Shown here piece after piece: positions 1 through 8,663 of a DNA stretch of 63,900 bases; within the stretch, counting starts at the first letter, position 1; the number at the start of each line of letters is the position of its first letter. The notes beneath the pieces were generated by a model. The model ran no database searches. It had not been told where the DNA came from and worked only from the letters and a program-made list of their open reading frames with translations. The DNA is taken from NCBI GenBank assembly GCA_035998445.1, contig DASYHQ010000037.1, forward strand, positions 1-63,900. The letters run 5' to 3'. The position numbers were made by a program, and so were the translations under genes. The stretch is from Tepidisphaeraceae bacterium (GTDB taxonomy: Bacteria > Planctomycetota > Phycisphaerae > Tepidisphaerales > Tepidisphaeraceae).

Positions 1-816
1 GGCGTTCTTCTTGGTCATGGAGCTCATCTCCTCCAGGCTGCTGCTGGTCTCCTCCAAGGCCGCCGCCTGCTCGGACGCACCCTGGGCGAGCGACTGGCTG
101 CTGCTGGAGACCTGCCCGGCCGCCGACGACGTCTGCTCGGCCCCGGCCGACAGCGTGTTGGCCATGCGCGACAGTACCGAGTTCAAGCTCCGCACGATGA
201 AGAAGCCCATCGCGATTGAGACGGCGATCGCGCAACCCACACCAATGCCGACGCCGGTCTTGCCCGCCGCGACCGCGGCATGCGCCTCGGCGCTGATCGT
301 CTCACCGTTCTTGCGGTTCCACTCCGCGATTTCGTCCATCGCCTTCTGGGCCTTCTCGAAAGCCGGGTGTGCCGCGGTGTGGTACGCTTCCATCGCTTCT
401 TTGGACTTCAGGTCATGGCTGAACTTCACCACCGTGCCCATGGCCGTCAGCCATTCGCGCCGTGCCGCAGCGATGGCGTCGAACATCTTGCGGTCCACGT
501 CCAGCGCGATCGTGGCGTCGTACTGTTTGCTGACGTCGTCGAGATCCGCCTTCGTCTTGGCCATCTCCGCTTCGACCAGCGTGATTTCCTGCGCGTCCTG
601 GGCGATCACGTGCTTCAGCAGCAGCCCGCGGTTCTGCTGCATCAGCGCCACCATGCGGCCGGAGAGGAACGTGCCGGGCAACGCGTCGGCCGACATGCGG
701 TCGGACGCCGACCCGATCGTGACGAGCTGGTAAAACGCGAACGCGCCGAGCACGGTCGCGACGAGCGTGGCGCCGGTAAAGCCTAGAATGACGCGCTTGC
801 CAATGGTCATGGACAT
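1..816 (-). CDS. Methyl-accepting chemotaxis protein, partial (N-terminal 272 residues)
   Basis: A chemoreceptor that runs off the left edge of the window. From the ATG at 816 the minus strand stays open to base 1. It encodes a short cytoplasmic start (MSMTIGKR), a first membrane helix at about residues 9-32, a helical extracytoplasmic region of about 150 residues resembling the 4HB ligand-binding bundle, and a second membrane helix at about 187-208. The signalling helix then begins, with the signature ASEQAAALEETSSSLEEM near residues 240-257. No full HAMP domain is visible between the second helix and the signalling helix, a layout known in some 4HB receptors. CheW starts 52 bases further right on the same strand, so the pair probably feeds one CheA signalling array. 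The ligand cannot be read from sequence. Confidence 0.9.
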   Translation of the reverse strand, partial: MSMTIGKRVILGFTGATLVATVLGAFAFYQLVTIGSASDRMSADALPGTFLSGRMVALMQQNRGLLLKHVIAQDAQEITLVEAEMAKTKADLDDVSKQYDATIALDVDRKMFDAIAAARREWLTAMGTVVKFSHDLKSKEAMEAYHTAAHPAFEKAQKAMDEIAEWNRKNGETISAEAHAAVAAGKTGVGIGVGCAIAVSIAMGFFIVRSLNSVLSRMANTLSAGAEQTSSAAGQVSSSSQSLAQGASEQAAALEETSSSLEEMSSMTKKNA

Positions 817-868
817 GACGAACTCCCGAGAAAAGATGTTTGAAGAATTACCAATGAGATGAGCGACG

Positions 869-1369
869 CTACGCAGCGGCGCCGAGCGTACCGGCGAGCG
901 TGTCGCTGACGAGGACACGGTCGATGTCGAGCAGGATCTTCACTGCCTGGCCGACCTTGCCCATGCCGAGGATGAAGTCGGTGGGGACCGCAGAGCCAAA
1001 GGTCGGCGCCGGTTCGATCTGACCGGCGGCGATGTTCAACACTTCAGCGACGCGATCGACCACGATGCCGGTGCTGAACTTGCGCCCGTCCTGCGTGATC
1101 TCGACGACGATGATGCACGTCTCCTCGGTCCGCTCGACCGTCGGCATGCCGAACTTGGCGCGCAGGTCGACGATGCTGATCACCTGCCCGCGCAAATTGA
1201 TCACGCCGCGAACGTAGCAGGGCGTGCGTGGGACGGCCGTGATGTCCATGTAGCCGATGATCTCGCGGACCTTGAGGATCTCGAGGCCGTAACCCTCGTT
1301 CCCGAGGCCGAAGGTGAGGTACTTGCCCGCATGGGCGGACTGGCTATGCGTTTCGATTGGTTCTGACAT
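869..1369 (-). CDS. cheW: Chemotaxis coupling protein CheW
   Basis: Adaptor linking chemoreceptors to the CheA kinase in the cytoplasm. The 166 residues form one CheW domain from about residue 15 to 155: KYLTFGLGNEGYGLEI, the VREIIGYMDITAVPRTP segment, the strongly conserved VRGVINLRGQVISIVDLR at about 54-71, and a closing ILDIDRVL-like segment. Length is normal for the family. The ATG at 1369 is preceded by AAGGA about nine bases upstream. The gene lies 52 bases upstream of the receptor on the same strand and is probably co-transcribed with it. CheA and CheY are not in the window. Confidence 0.96.
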   Translation of the reverse strand: MSEPIETHSQSAHAGKYLTFGLGNEGYGLEILKVREIIGYMDITAVPRTPCYVRGVINLRGQVISIVDLRAKFGMPTVERTEETCIIVVEITQDGRKFSTGIVVDRVAEVLNIAAGQIEPAPTFGSAVPTDFILGMGKVGQAVKILLDIDRVLVSDTLAGTLGAAA

Positions 1370-1618
1370 GCGAGACGGTCCTTGGAAGTGATCGGTTGCC
1401 TAGATTACGCTGCAGTTATATTCGTCGTAAAAGATATGTTTCTTGAGCCGCAGCAGTTTTTCTTGAAGTCCGAAATTTATTGGACGCGTGTGTAAGTTGT
1501 AGTCAGGGCACTAACTTAAGTGCGTGCTATCCCGGAAGCGCGTCCGCGCTTGAACCTTCGACCTATCGCGGAGTGAGGGTGAACAATCCGGCGTTCGCAG
1601 GCGGGTGCGTGTTTGAAG
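1370..1618. other. Intergenic region upstream of cheW
   Basis: About 250 bases between the end of the flavin oxidoreductase gene and the cheW start. It is AT-richer near 1400-1480 and presumably holds the cheW promoter. I see no further gene, repeat or clear terminator. Confidence 0.5.
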
Positions 1619-2593
1619 CTACCGAACCCGACGCAGGACTTCGCGGCCGAACGTTTCGATGAAGCGCTCTTGTTCCGGCCCGACCTCGTGCAGGTAGATC
1701 GCGTCGAACCCGCGGGCGAAGTCGTTGCGGATCCACTCGGCGTGGCGGTCGAGGTCGGACGAGATGCGGACCGACTTGTCCATGTCCTCGGGACGTACAT
1801 GCTCGGCCGCGGCGGCGAGCTGCGCGGGGTGCCGCAGGTCGGTCGTCACGCTGCTGGGCAGCGCGTTCGTGCGCCACTCATCGAACGCGGCGCCACGCGC
1901 CTCGGCATCGGTGGGGGCGTAGGCGACGTGCGCCTGGAGGTACATCGGCTTGCCGGCCCCGCCGTTGTCGCGGAACGCCGCCACCACCTTGTCCAACTGC
2001 TCGTCGGGCTGCACCACAGTGATCAGCGCATCGGCCCACGTCGCCACCCAGGCGGCCGTCGTCGGCGTTACCGCGGCGCCAACCAATTCCGGCGGGCGCG
2101 CCGGGCGCGTCCACAGCTGCGCTTCTGAAACCGTCACGTGACCGCGGTGCGTGACGGTTTGGCCGGACCAAAGTTGGCGGATGACCTCGACCGACTCGCG
2201 CAGGCGGTCGTTGCGTTCATGCTTCGTCGGCCAGCGATCGCCGGTGATGTGTTCGTTGATCAGCTGTCCCGAGCCAACCGCGATCCAGAACCGTCCGGGG
2301 AACATGACCTCGATCGTCGCGGCCGCCTGCGCGATGATCGCGGGGTGGTAGCGCTGCCCCGGCGCGTTCACGACGCCGAACGGCAGCGACGTCGTCGCCA
2401 TCGCCGCGCCGAGCCACGACCATGCGAACCCGCTCTGGCCTTGCGACTCGCCGAACGGGGCGAAGTGGTCCGAGCACATGGCTGAATCGAAGCCCGCACG
2501 CTCGGCCTGCTGCACGAGGCGGAGCAATCGGTCGGGCGGGAACTGCTCATGGCTGGCATGAAAGCCAATCGAACGCGGTCGCTGCGCTGTCAT
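1619..2593 (-). CDS. LLM-class flavin-dependent oxidoreductase (non-F420 flavinoid type)
   Basis: A luciferase-like TIM-barrel monooxygenase/reductase of 324 residues. The N-terminus (IGFHASHEQFPPDRLLRLV, then AERAGFDSAMCSDHFAPFG) and the segment GRFWIAVGSGQLINEH are typical of the bacterial luciferase superfamily. Overall it resembles the TIGR03885 group of probable non-F420 flavin oxidoreductases. The substrate is unknown. Its ATG overlaps the stop of the upstream GH13 gene (ATGA at 2590-2593), so the two are translationally coupled. The coupling suggests a shared job in sugar or osmolyte metabolism, but that is inference only. Confidence 0.85.
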   Translation of the reverse strand: MTAQRPRSIGFHASHEQFPPDRLLRLVQQAERAGFDSAMCSDHFAPFGESQGQSGFAWSWLGAAMATTSLPFGVVNAPGQRYHPAIIAQAAATIEVMFPGRFWIAVGSGQLINEHITGDRWPTKHERNDRLRESVEVIRQLWSGQTVTHRGHVTVSEAQLWTRPARPPELVGAAVTPTTAAWVATWADALITVVQPDEQLDKVVAAFRDNGGAGKPMYLQAHVAYAPTDAEARGAAFDEWRTNALPSSVTTDLRHPAQLAAAAEHVRPEDMDKSVRISSDLDRHAEWIRNDFARGFDAIYLHEVGPEQERFIETFGREVLRRVR

Positions 2594-4260
2594 AAGCCCT
2601 CCCGGCGTCCGAACCAGTGATATCCGTACGGTTCCAGCTTGATCGTCAACCGTCCGTCGGCCGACGGTGGGGCGGGCGCCTCGCCGCGACGGTCGCCGAA
2701 CAAATGCCGCCAGACGGCGCCTTGACGAACGGCGCGAGGCAACTGCAACGTGACGGAGACGGGGCGATCGGCGAAGTTGTGCAGCGCCATGGCTGCGCCG
2801 CCGTCCCAGGTCGACAGGTGCGCCATCACTTCATTGCGGCGCGTCGCCAGCACCTGCCAAGTGCCCCAGCCGAACTCGGGCCACGCCTTGCGCGTTCGGA
2901 TGGCGCGCGTGGTCCAGTGGAGGAACGACCGATCGTCCTTTTGCTGCGCCTGCACGTTCACCTGCAGGTAACCGAATGGCCCGTCGCGCAGCGGGCGGCG
3001 TGGTGCGCTCGACTCGTCGGCGGTGGTGAACCCACCCCCTGGGGCGTCGGACCATTGCATGGGCAGGCGCACCGCCTCGCGACCGCGGGCGCGCTGGTCG
3101 TCGCCAAGCCCGATCTCCTCGCCGTAGAACAACACCGGCGTGCCGGGCAGGCTGTACATCAGGCTGTACATCAGTTCCATGCGACGCCGGTCACCGTTGA
3201 CCATGGGCGGAAAGCGCCTGCGCAGGCCGCGGTCGAAGAGCTGCATCGATTTCTTCGGTCCGAATGCGACGAAGACCTCTTCACGCTCGCGGTCGGTGAG
3301 CTTGTCGAACGACGCCTCGTCGTGGTTCTTAACGAAGTTCGCCCACTGCGACGCCGGCGGGATCTTGGGCAGCTTCCGCATCACCTTGATCGCCGGCCGC
3401 GCGTCGCCACGGGCCAGCGCCAGGTGCAGGGCCTGGTTGAGCAGGAAGTTGAACAGCATGTGCATCTGTTCTCCACGCTCACCGAAATACTTCGCGAGCT
3501 TGTTGGCCGGCTCGTTCGCTTCCGCCAGCAACATGGCATCACCGCGCCGCCGGGACAGGAACGATCGTATGTCGCGCAGGTAGTCGTGCGGGTCGCGTAC
3601 GGCCGGGTTCTCTGCACCGACCTGTTCGATCAGGAACGGGACCGCGTCGACGCGGAAGCCGGAAAGGCCCAGTTCCAGCCAGAACCCGATCACCTTGTGG
3701 ATCTCGTTGCGCACGAGCGGGTTGTTGATGTTCAGGTCGGGCTGGTGCGGGTAGAAGCGGTGCATGTACCAGCGTTTGGCCACGCGGTCGTACGACCAGG
3801 TGGAGCTTTGCTGGCCAGGAAAGATGATGCCCTCGTCGGCGTCCTCAGGTTTGGCGTCGGCCCAGACGTAGAAGTCGTGGTAGATGCTGTCGCGGTCGCG
3901 CCGCGCGATCTGGAACCACGGGTGGTCGCTGGAGGTGTGGTTGACGACGAGGTCGGCGATGACGCGGATGCCGCGGTCGCGCGCGGTGCGTACGAGTTCG
4001 ACGAGGTCGCCAAGCGTGCCGTACTTCGACGCGACGTTGAAGTAATCGGCGACGTCGTAACCGTGGTCCTGCTCTGGCGAGGGGTAGATGGGCATGAGCC
4101 AGAGGCACGTCACGCCAAGGTTCGCCAGGTAGTCCATTCGCCGCGTGAGCCCGTACAGGTCACCGACGCCGTCGCCGTTGGTATCCAGAAATGCCTGCGT
4201 GTCCACGCAATAGAGGATCGCGTTCTTCCACCACAGGTCGCTGGTTGCTTCGGTGCTCAT
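2590..4260 (-). CDS. GH13 family glucosidase / trehalose-synthase-like enzyme
   Basis: An alpha-amylase superfamily (GH13) retaining enzyme of 556 residues, similar in layout to trehalose synthase (maltose alpha-D-glucosyltransferase). All GH13 landmarks are present: DLVVNHTS (103-110), the nucleophile Asp205 in GFRVDAVP, the acid/base Glu247 in LLAEANE, and the third carboxylate Asp314 in VKNHDEAS. A C-terminal beta domain (about 450-556) ends in HWFGRREGL. There is no signal peptide, so it acts in the cytoplasm on maltose, trehalose or related alpha-glucosides. Separating TreS from an alpha-glucosidase is not safe from sequence alone. It is the first gene of a two-gene unit with the flavin oxidoreductase, and is divergent from the PL11 gene at 4703. 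Confidence 0.88.
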   Translation of the reverse strand: MSTEATSDLWWKNAILYCVDTQAFLDTNGDGVGDLYGLTRRMDYLANLGVTCLWLMPIYPSPEQDHGYDVADYFNVASKYGTLGDLVELVRTARDRGIRVIADLVVNHTSSDHPWFQIARRDRDSIYHDFYVWADAKPEDADEGIIFPGQQSSTWSYDRVAKRWYMHRFYPHQPDLNINNPLVRNEIHKVIGFWLELGLSGFRVDAVPFLIEQVGAENPAVRDPHDYLRDIRSFLSRRRGDAMLLAEANEPANKLAKYFGERGEQMHMLFNFLLNQALHLALARGDARPAIKVMRKLPKIPPASQWANFVKNHDEASFDKLTDREREEVFVAFGPKKSMQLFDRGLRRRFPPMVNGDRRRMELMYSLMYSLPGTPVLFYGEEIGLGDDQRARGREAVRLPMQWSDAPGGGFTTADESSAPRRPLRDGPFGYLQVNVQAQQKDDRSFLHWTTRAIRTRKAWPEFGWGTWQVLATRRNEVMAHLSTWDGGAAMALHNFADRPVSVTLQLPRAVRQGAVWRHLFGDRRGEAPAPPSADGRLTIKLEPYGYHWFGRREGL

Positions 4261-4566
4261 GCCGTGGCCCCACGGTTCGGCCGGGGCGGCGCGACTATAA
4301 CCCGGTCACAAGATGTGCGTAATCCACAAACTACGTGTCTTGACCGCCCGCAAAATCAAGATTGATCCGAAGCCCTCGATGTGCGGGAAGGACGTGCGGG
4401 CACCTCTGTCGTCGGTGCATGGACCGTACGCAAGGCCCAACGCTGGCGGACGTTCACGCGAGACCGCGGCGGCGACGCATTGGGTGACGGACCCCGATCA
4501 GCATTTGAAGGTGAAGGGGGACAGCCCATATCACCCAATCTTCCCAAACAAATCCAAAGGAAAAAT
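4261..4566. other. Divergent intergenic region between GH13 and PL11 genes
   Basis: About 300 bases with no gene that I can support. It must hold the promoter of the leftward GH13 gene. The rightward PL11 promoter and operator begin at 4567 and are listed separately. Confidence 0.5.
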
Positions 4567-4605
4567 TTGACCACTTCATACAACTGTTGTATGTATCAAT
4601 ACAAC
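4567..4605 (+). promoter_or_regulatory. Promoter with overlapping operator of the modular PL11 lyase gene
   Basis: A -35-like TTGACC at 4567-4572 is followed 17 bases later by TATGTA at 4590-4595. Three half-sites lie across and beyond the spacer: ATACAAC (4578-4584), GTTGTAT (4586-4592) and ATACAAC (4599-4605). The first two make a perfect 7-1-7 palindrome. The last two make a perfect inverted repeat with a 6-base spacer. A protein bound here would block RNA polymerase, so a repressor site is the natural reading. The core CAACTGTTG recurs upstream of two other enzyme genes in the window. Confidence 0.65.
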
Positions 4606-4702
4606 ACATGTAAAGTGAATGTGTGAGACGGGTTCGGCGGCTAATTCAGCGGCAGCGGAGTCCCGTGCGCACATTTCACCTCACCCTCCACGAGGAACCT
4701 TC

Positions 4703-7700
4703 ATGGCCCACTCTCGCCTAGTCGAATTTCTCGAACAACGCGTCCTGCTGTCTTCCACGACCGACAGCATCGGCTTGGCCAACGAGCCCAGTGCCTTAGC
4801 GATGGCGCTCAGCACCAGCGCCATCACGAACGTCGACAACCTGAACCGCGGGGTAAACGCGGCCTACACGGGGTCGAACGTTTACGTGAACTGGCGCCTC
4901 TTGAATACCGACCCCCATCAGATCGGCTTCAACGTCATGCGCAGCGTCAACGGCGCAACGGCCACGAAGGTGAACGCCACGCCGATCACGCATACCACCG
5001 ACTTTGTCGACCCCCTTACCAATGTCCCCGCGGGCGCCACGCTGACCTATCAGGTGCAGAAGGTGATTGGCGGCGTCTCGACGTTGGAACCCGGTACGTC
5101 CACGGTCAGCACCAGCACCGCGGCAAACTACCGGACGTTGGACATCGGCACCTCGGGCGGCATGGTTGGCATTGGTGACCTCAATGGTGACGGCAACCTC
5201 GACTACGTCGTCCGCACGCCGGAGGGGTCGATGGACCCCAGCAGCTGGAGCACGAGCAGTAGCAATAAGCGTTACTGGCTTCGCGGGTTCCTGCACGATG
5301 GGTCGAACGCGTTCAACATCGATCTGGGAACGAACATCGAAGGGGGCGTCTGGTATTCGCCGTTCGTCGTCCACGACTTGAACGGCGACGGCGCGGCCGA
5401 GGTGATCGCCAAGACGGCGCCCCTTAGCCCCAACTATCGCGAGGGCGGCACCGGGCGGGTCATCTCGGGTCCCGAATACCTGACCGTGTTCAGTGGCAGC
5501 GGCGTCCAGTTGGCGCAGACCGACTGGCTGCAGCGCGACGGGTACAAGCTGAGCACCAACGACACCGACTACAACCTCTCGTCGCGCAATCAGCTGGCGA
5601 TCGCCTACCTCGATGGTCAGCGGCCGTCGATCATCATGGAACGCGGCACCTACCAGCGCATCCGGGTGGCCGCGTGGAACTACAACGGGCCGAACGACAT
5701 GACCCGCGCCTGGGCGCAGGACTGGGACAGCACCACCGAGACGACTGTCACCCAGTTCACCGGTCCCTGGACTAGCAACACTAACTTCAACGGTGGCATT
5801 TGGAACGGCACCGGCGCCCACGACATTCGCTCGGTCGACCTGAACGGCGACGGTAACGACGAGGTCGTCATCGGCAGCAGCGTGCTCGGCAGCGACGGCA
5901 CGGGCTTCTGGACCACCGGGCAGGGCCACGTCGATTCCGTCTACATCGGCGACCTTCAACCCGACCGGCCGGGGCTGGAGATTCGCTATGGCCTCGAACG
6001 CACGAGGTCCCGCGAGGGCATCACCATGGTCGATGCTGCCACAGGCAACCAGCTCTGGCGCCTGGAGACCAGCAGCGTCGACATCCACAGCGAGGGCTTG
6101 GTATCCGACATCGATGCCTCGCGCCCGGGTGCCGAATCGTGGGGTCGCGAGAAGAACAACGCCAACTCGTACCTGCTGGATGCCTACGGCCAGCCGATGA
6201 GCAAGGGCGCGTTCTACGATAACGCCCACCAGTACGAGGCCGTTTACTGGGACAACGATGCGCAGCGCGAGATCATCGTGCGCAACCACATCGCCGACTA
6301 CCGATCGAGCGGCGTGACGCTGAAGAGCGATACCAGCTTCGCCACCGGCGCCAGTGGCTGGACGATCGCCAGCGACAACGGTCAGGCCACCGCGGCGACG
6401 CGCACGAACCCGAACGTGCTGGTGATCCGGCAGAGCCAGAACAGCGAATGGCGGTTCACGCAGGACGCCGCCACTGCCGTGCAGGCGGGCGAGCGCTACT
6501 TTGCCTCCGGCAAGCTCCGGCACTTCGCCGGCGACACGGTCCACCTGCGTGCCGTGGGTTACAACGCCGCCGGGCAGGTGGTGAGCACCGACCTGCTGAA
6601 CGGCGCCCTCAGCACCGGCGTAACGCCCGACACCACCACGCTCGCCGGTGGCTTCACCGTGCCGACCGGGGTCACGTCCGTGCGCATGCGGTGGTTAGGA
6701 CATCGCGCGCTAAACCTCGGCGAGGCCACCGGCACGTACCTCACCAATGCCACGCTCGTTCAAGAGCCCGACAGCACCCGCTACAAGAACACCGTCCAAG
6801 GCGACATCATCGGCACCGCCGACCTGTACGGCGACTGGCGCGAGGAGATCATCACCACCTACGGCAACGAGCTGCGCATCTACTCCACCACGACCGTCGG
6901 GGCGGCGCGCCGGGTGACGTTGATGCAGGACCCGATCTACCGCGCCGACGTCACGCAACTGTCGTCCGGCTATCGCCAGATCCCCACCACCAGCTACTCG
7001 CTGGCCCACACCCCGTCGCCGGGGCCCTTGGACTTCTCGATGCAGCTCAACGGCGCCGTCGTCGACCTCGGCGAGCCCACGCCCTACGGCAGTCAGGACG
7101 TCGACCCGGTCAACTACCACGCCAGGAGCGACGGTTCCGCCGCCACGCTGGTCGGCAATGCCTGGAAGAAGTTCGACTTCGGCAACTACACGGTCACGCC
7201 CAACACCACGCTCCAGTTCACGGTCGACGGCACCAACAACGGTGAAGTGATCGGCGTGGCCTTGGATAACGACAACGACCCGCTCAACAACCAACGCACG
7301 TTCCGCGTTGGCGGATCGCAGACCAGCAGTGCCGGGTTCGCGAGCCCGACGCTTTCACCGGCGTACGTCGCTGGTAGCGGCCCGATCACCTATACGGTGA
7401 ACGTCGCCAGCACGATCAGCAGCATGAGTGGACTGTCGGTCCGCTATCTGGGCCTCGTCGTCGACCAGGACGTTGCCAATCCGCAGGCAAACCTGACGTT
7501 CAGCAACATCAAGCTGTTCGAGAACGTCGGTTTGACTGCGAAGGTTAACGGTTCGACCGTGAACCTTGGCACGCCTGCCTCATACGGCAGCCTGGACAGC
7601 AGTAACGCGGCCGTCGGCGTGCTGCCGGGTGGAACGGTGCGCATCGGCGCCAATGCCGCCAAGCGGTGGGCGCTCAACTACAACGTGACGGCCAACACGC

Positions 7701-8509
7701 ATCTAATGTTCACCGTGAAGAGCGACGACGTCGGCCAGCTGATCGCCGTCGAACTGGATCCGGACAGCAACCCCACCGTCTCCCGCAACGGCTTCCGCTT
7801 CGCTGGCTCTCAAGTCGCACAGTCCAACTGGGACCAATTCAGCTGGCGACGCCCGGACTATACCGAGGGCAGCGGTGAGAAGACCTACGTGATTCCCGTT
7901 GGATCGTACTTCACCGGCGCGGTCAACAACCTTGGGTTGATCGCTCGCGACACGCTCGATAATTCGGGATGGGCCGAGTTCAGCAACATCCAACTGCTGG
8001 AGTATTCGCCGCTGGCCGTCGAGGTGAACGGAACGACGCAGTACCTCGGTCAGGCGCAGGCGTACAGCACGCAGGACTCCTCGATCTCGCAGTTGAAGAT
8101 CGACAACAACGGCAGGTCTGCCCAGCTCTGGAACAACGCCTGGAAGCGGTGGGGGTTCAACTACACCGCTACCTCCCAGACCATGCTGGAAGTGAAGGTG
8201 AACTCGAACGACGTCGGTGAGATCGTCGGTATCTCGCTCGACAACGACACCAGTCCGAACAATACCCCCAAGCGGGCGTTCACGTTCCACGACGGCGAAC
8301 CCGCTTCGTCGAACACGGCGAACTGGAGTTACAAGATGACGCCTGCCTACGTCGCCGGCTCCGGGACGCGCACGTTCGTGATCAACATCGGCGCGTACCT
8401 GAACGGCAGTTTCAACATTACCAACCTTGGCCTGTTCGCAGACGACGACGGCAACGGCTCGGGCAACGTCACGTTCAGCGACATCCGCATCTACGAGGGC
8501 GGCGCATAG
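4703..8509 (+). CDS. Secreted modular rhamnogalacturonan lyase (PL11) with LEQR tag and three C-terminal repeats
   Basis: A 1268-residue secreted protein. The ATG at 4703 has GAGGAA five bases upstream and starts MAHSRLVEFLEQRVLLSS, the planctomycete LEPR-type N-terminal tag. Residues about 50-775 form a PL11 rhamnogalacturonan lyase: a fibronectin-like start (VYVNWRLLNTDPHQIGFNV), calcium-binding DLNGDGNLD, DLNGDGAAE and DLNGDGNDE loops, DIDASRPGAESWG, and ADLYGDWREEIITT. An extra jelly-roll-like segment interrupts the PL11 domain at about 535-695. Residues 775-1268 are three tandem repeats of about 165 residues, each opening with a VNG...LG strand and closing with a TFSNI or TFSDI strand, probably carbohydrate-binding or wall-binding. 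A smaller PL11 enzyme is encoded at 46728-48656. Confidence 0.9.
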   Translation: MAHSRLVEFLEQRVLLSSTTDSIGLANEPSALAMALSTSAITNVDNLNRGVNAAYTGSNVYVNWRLLNTDPHQIGFNVMRSVNGATATKVNATPITHTTDFVDPLTNVPAGATLTYQVQKVIGGVSTLEPGTSTVSTSTAANYRTLDIGTSGGMVGIGDLNGDGNLDYVVRTPEGSMDPSSWSTSSSNKRYWLRGFLHDGSNAFNIDLGTNIEGGVWYSPFVVHDLNGDGAAEVIAKTAPLSPNYREGGTGRVISGPEYLTVFSGSGVQLAQTDWLQRDGYKLSTNDTDYNLSSRNQLAIAYLDGQRPSIIMERGTYQRIRVAAWNYNGPNDMTRAWAQDWDSTTETTVTQFTGPWTSNTNFNGGIWNGTGAHDIRSVDLNGDGNDEVVIGSSVLGSDGTGFWTTGQGHVDSVYIGDLQPDRPGLEIRYGLERTRSREGITMVDAATGNQLWRLETSSVDIHSEGLVSDIDASRPGAESWGREKNNANSYLLDAYGQPMSKGAFYDNAHQYEAVYWDNDAQREIIVRNHIADYRSSGVTLKSDTSFATGASGWTIASDNGQATAATRTNPNVLVIRQSQNSEWRFTQDAATAVQAGERYFASGKLRHFAGDTVHLRAVGYNAAGQVVSTDLLNGALSTGVTPDTTTLAGGFTVPTGVTSVRMRWLGHRALNLGEATGTYLTNATLVQEPDSTRYKNTVQGDIIGTADLYGDWREEIITTYGNELRIYSTTTVGAARRVTLMQDPIYRADVTQLSSGYRQIPTTSYSLAHTPSPGPLDFSMQLNGAVVDLGEPTPYGSQDVDPVNYHARSDGSAATLVGNAWKKFDFGNYTVTPNTTLQFTVDGTNNGEVIGVALDNDNDPLNNQRTFRVGGSQTSSAGFASPTLSPAYVAGSGPITYTVNVASTISSMSGLSVRYLGLVVDQDVANPQANLTFSNIKLFENVGLTAKVNGSTVNLGTPASYGSLDSSNAAVGVLPGGTVRIGANAAKRWALNYNVTANTHLMFTVKSDDVGQLIAVELDPDSNPTVSRNGFRFAGSQVAQSNWDQFSWRRPDYTEGSGEKTYVIPVGSYFTGAVNNLGLIARDTLDNSGWAEFSNIQLLEYSPLAVEVNGTTQYLGQAQAYSTQDSSISQLKIDNNGRSAQLWNNAWKRWGFNYTATSQTMLEVKVNSNDVGEIVGISLDNDTSPNNTPKRAFTFHDGEPASSNTANWSYKMTPAYVAGSGTRTFVINIGAYLNGSFNITNLGLFADDDGNGSGNVTFSDIRIYEGGA

Positions 8510-8575
8510 GCCGGCGTAACCAGCCTTTTGCGTCGAACCCATCGTGATCGATCTTAGGAGCTAACCATCTCTCAC

Positions 8576-8605
8576 CGAGCCCCACGGCAGTTGCCGTGGG
8601 GCTCG
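8576..8605 (+). terminator. Perfect 14-bp hairpin after the modular PL11 gene
   Basis: Two perfectly complementary 14-base arms (8576-8589 and 8592-8605) enclose a 2-base loop, 66 bases after the PL11 stop codon. The hairpin is very GC-rich but is followed only by GCGTTTCGC, so it lacks a long T tract. A transcription terminator is the likely role. Confidence 0.6.
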
Positions 8606-8663
8606 GCGCGTTTCGCTGCCACTCCGCTTGACCGCGTGCCACTTATGGTCAATCTATTCGGTC

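Noticed and set aside
4796-6544. 582-codon minus-strand frame opposite the modular PL11 gene
   Set aside because: Antisense shadow of a gene with clear PL11 motifs.
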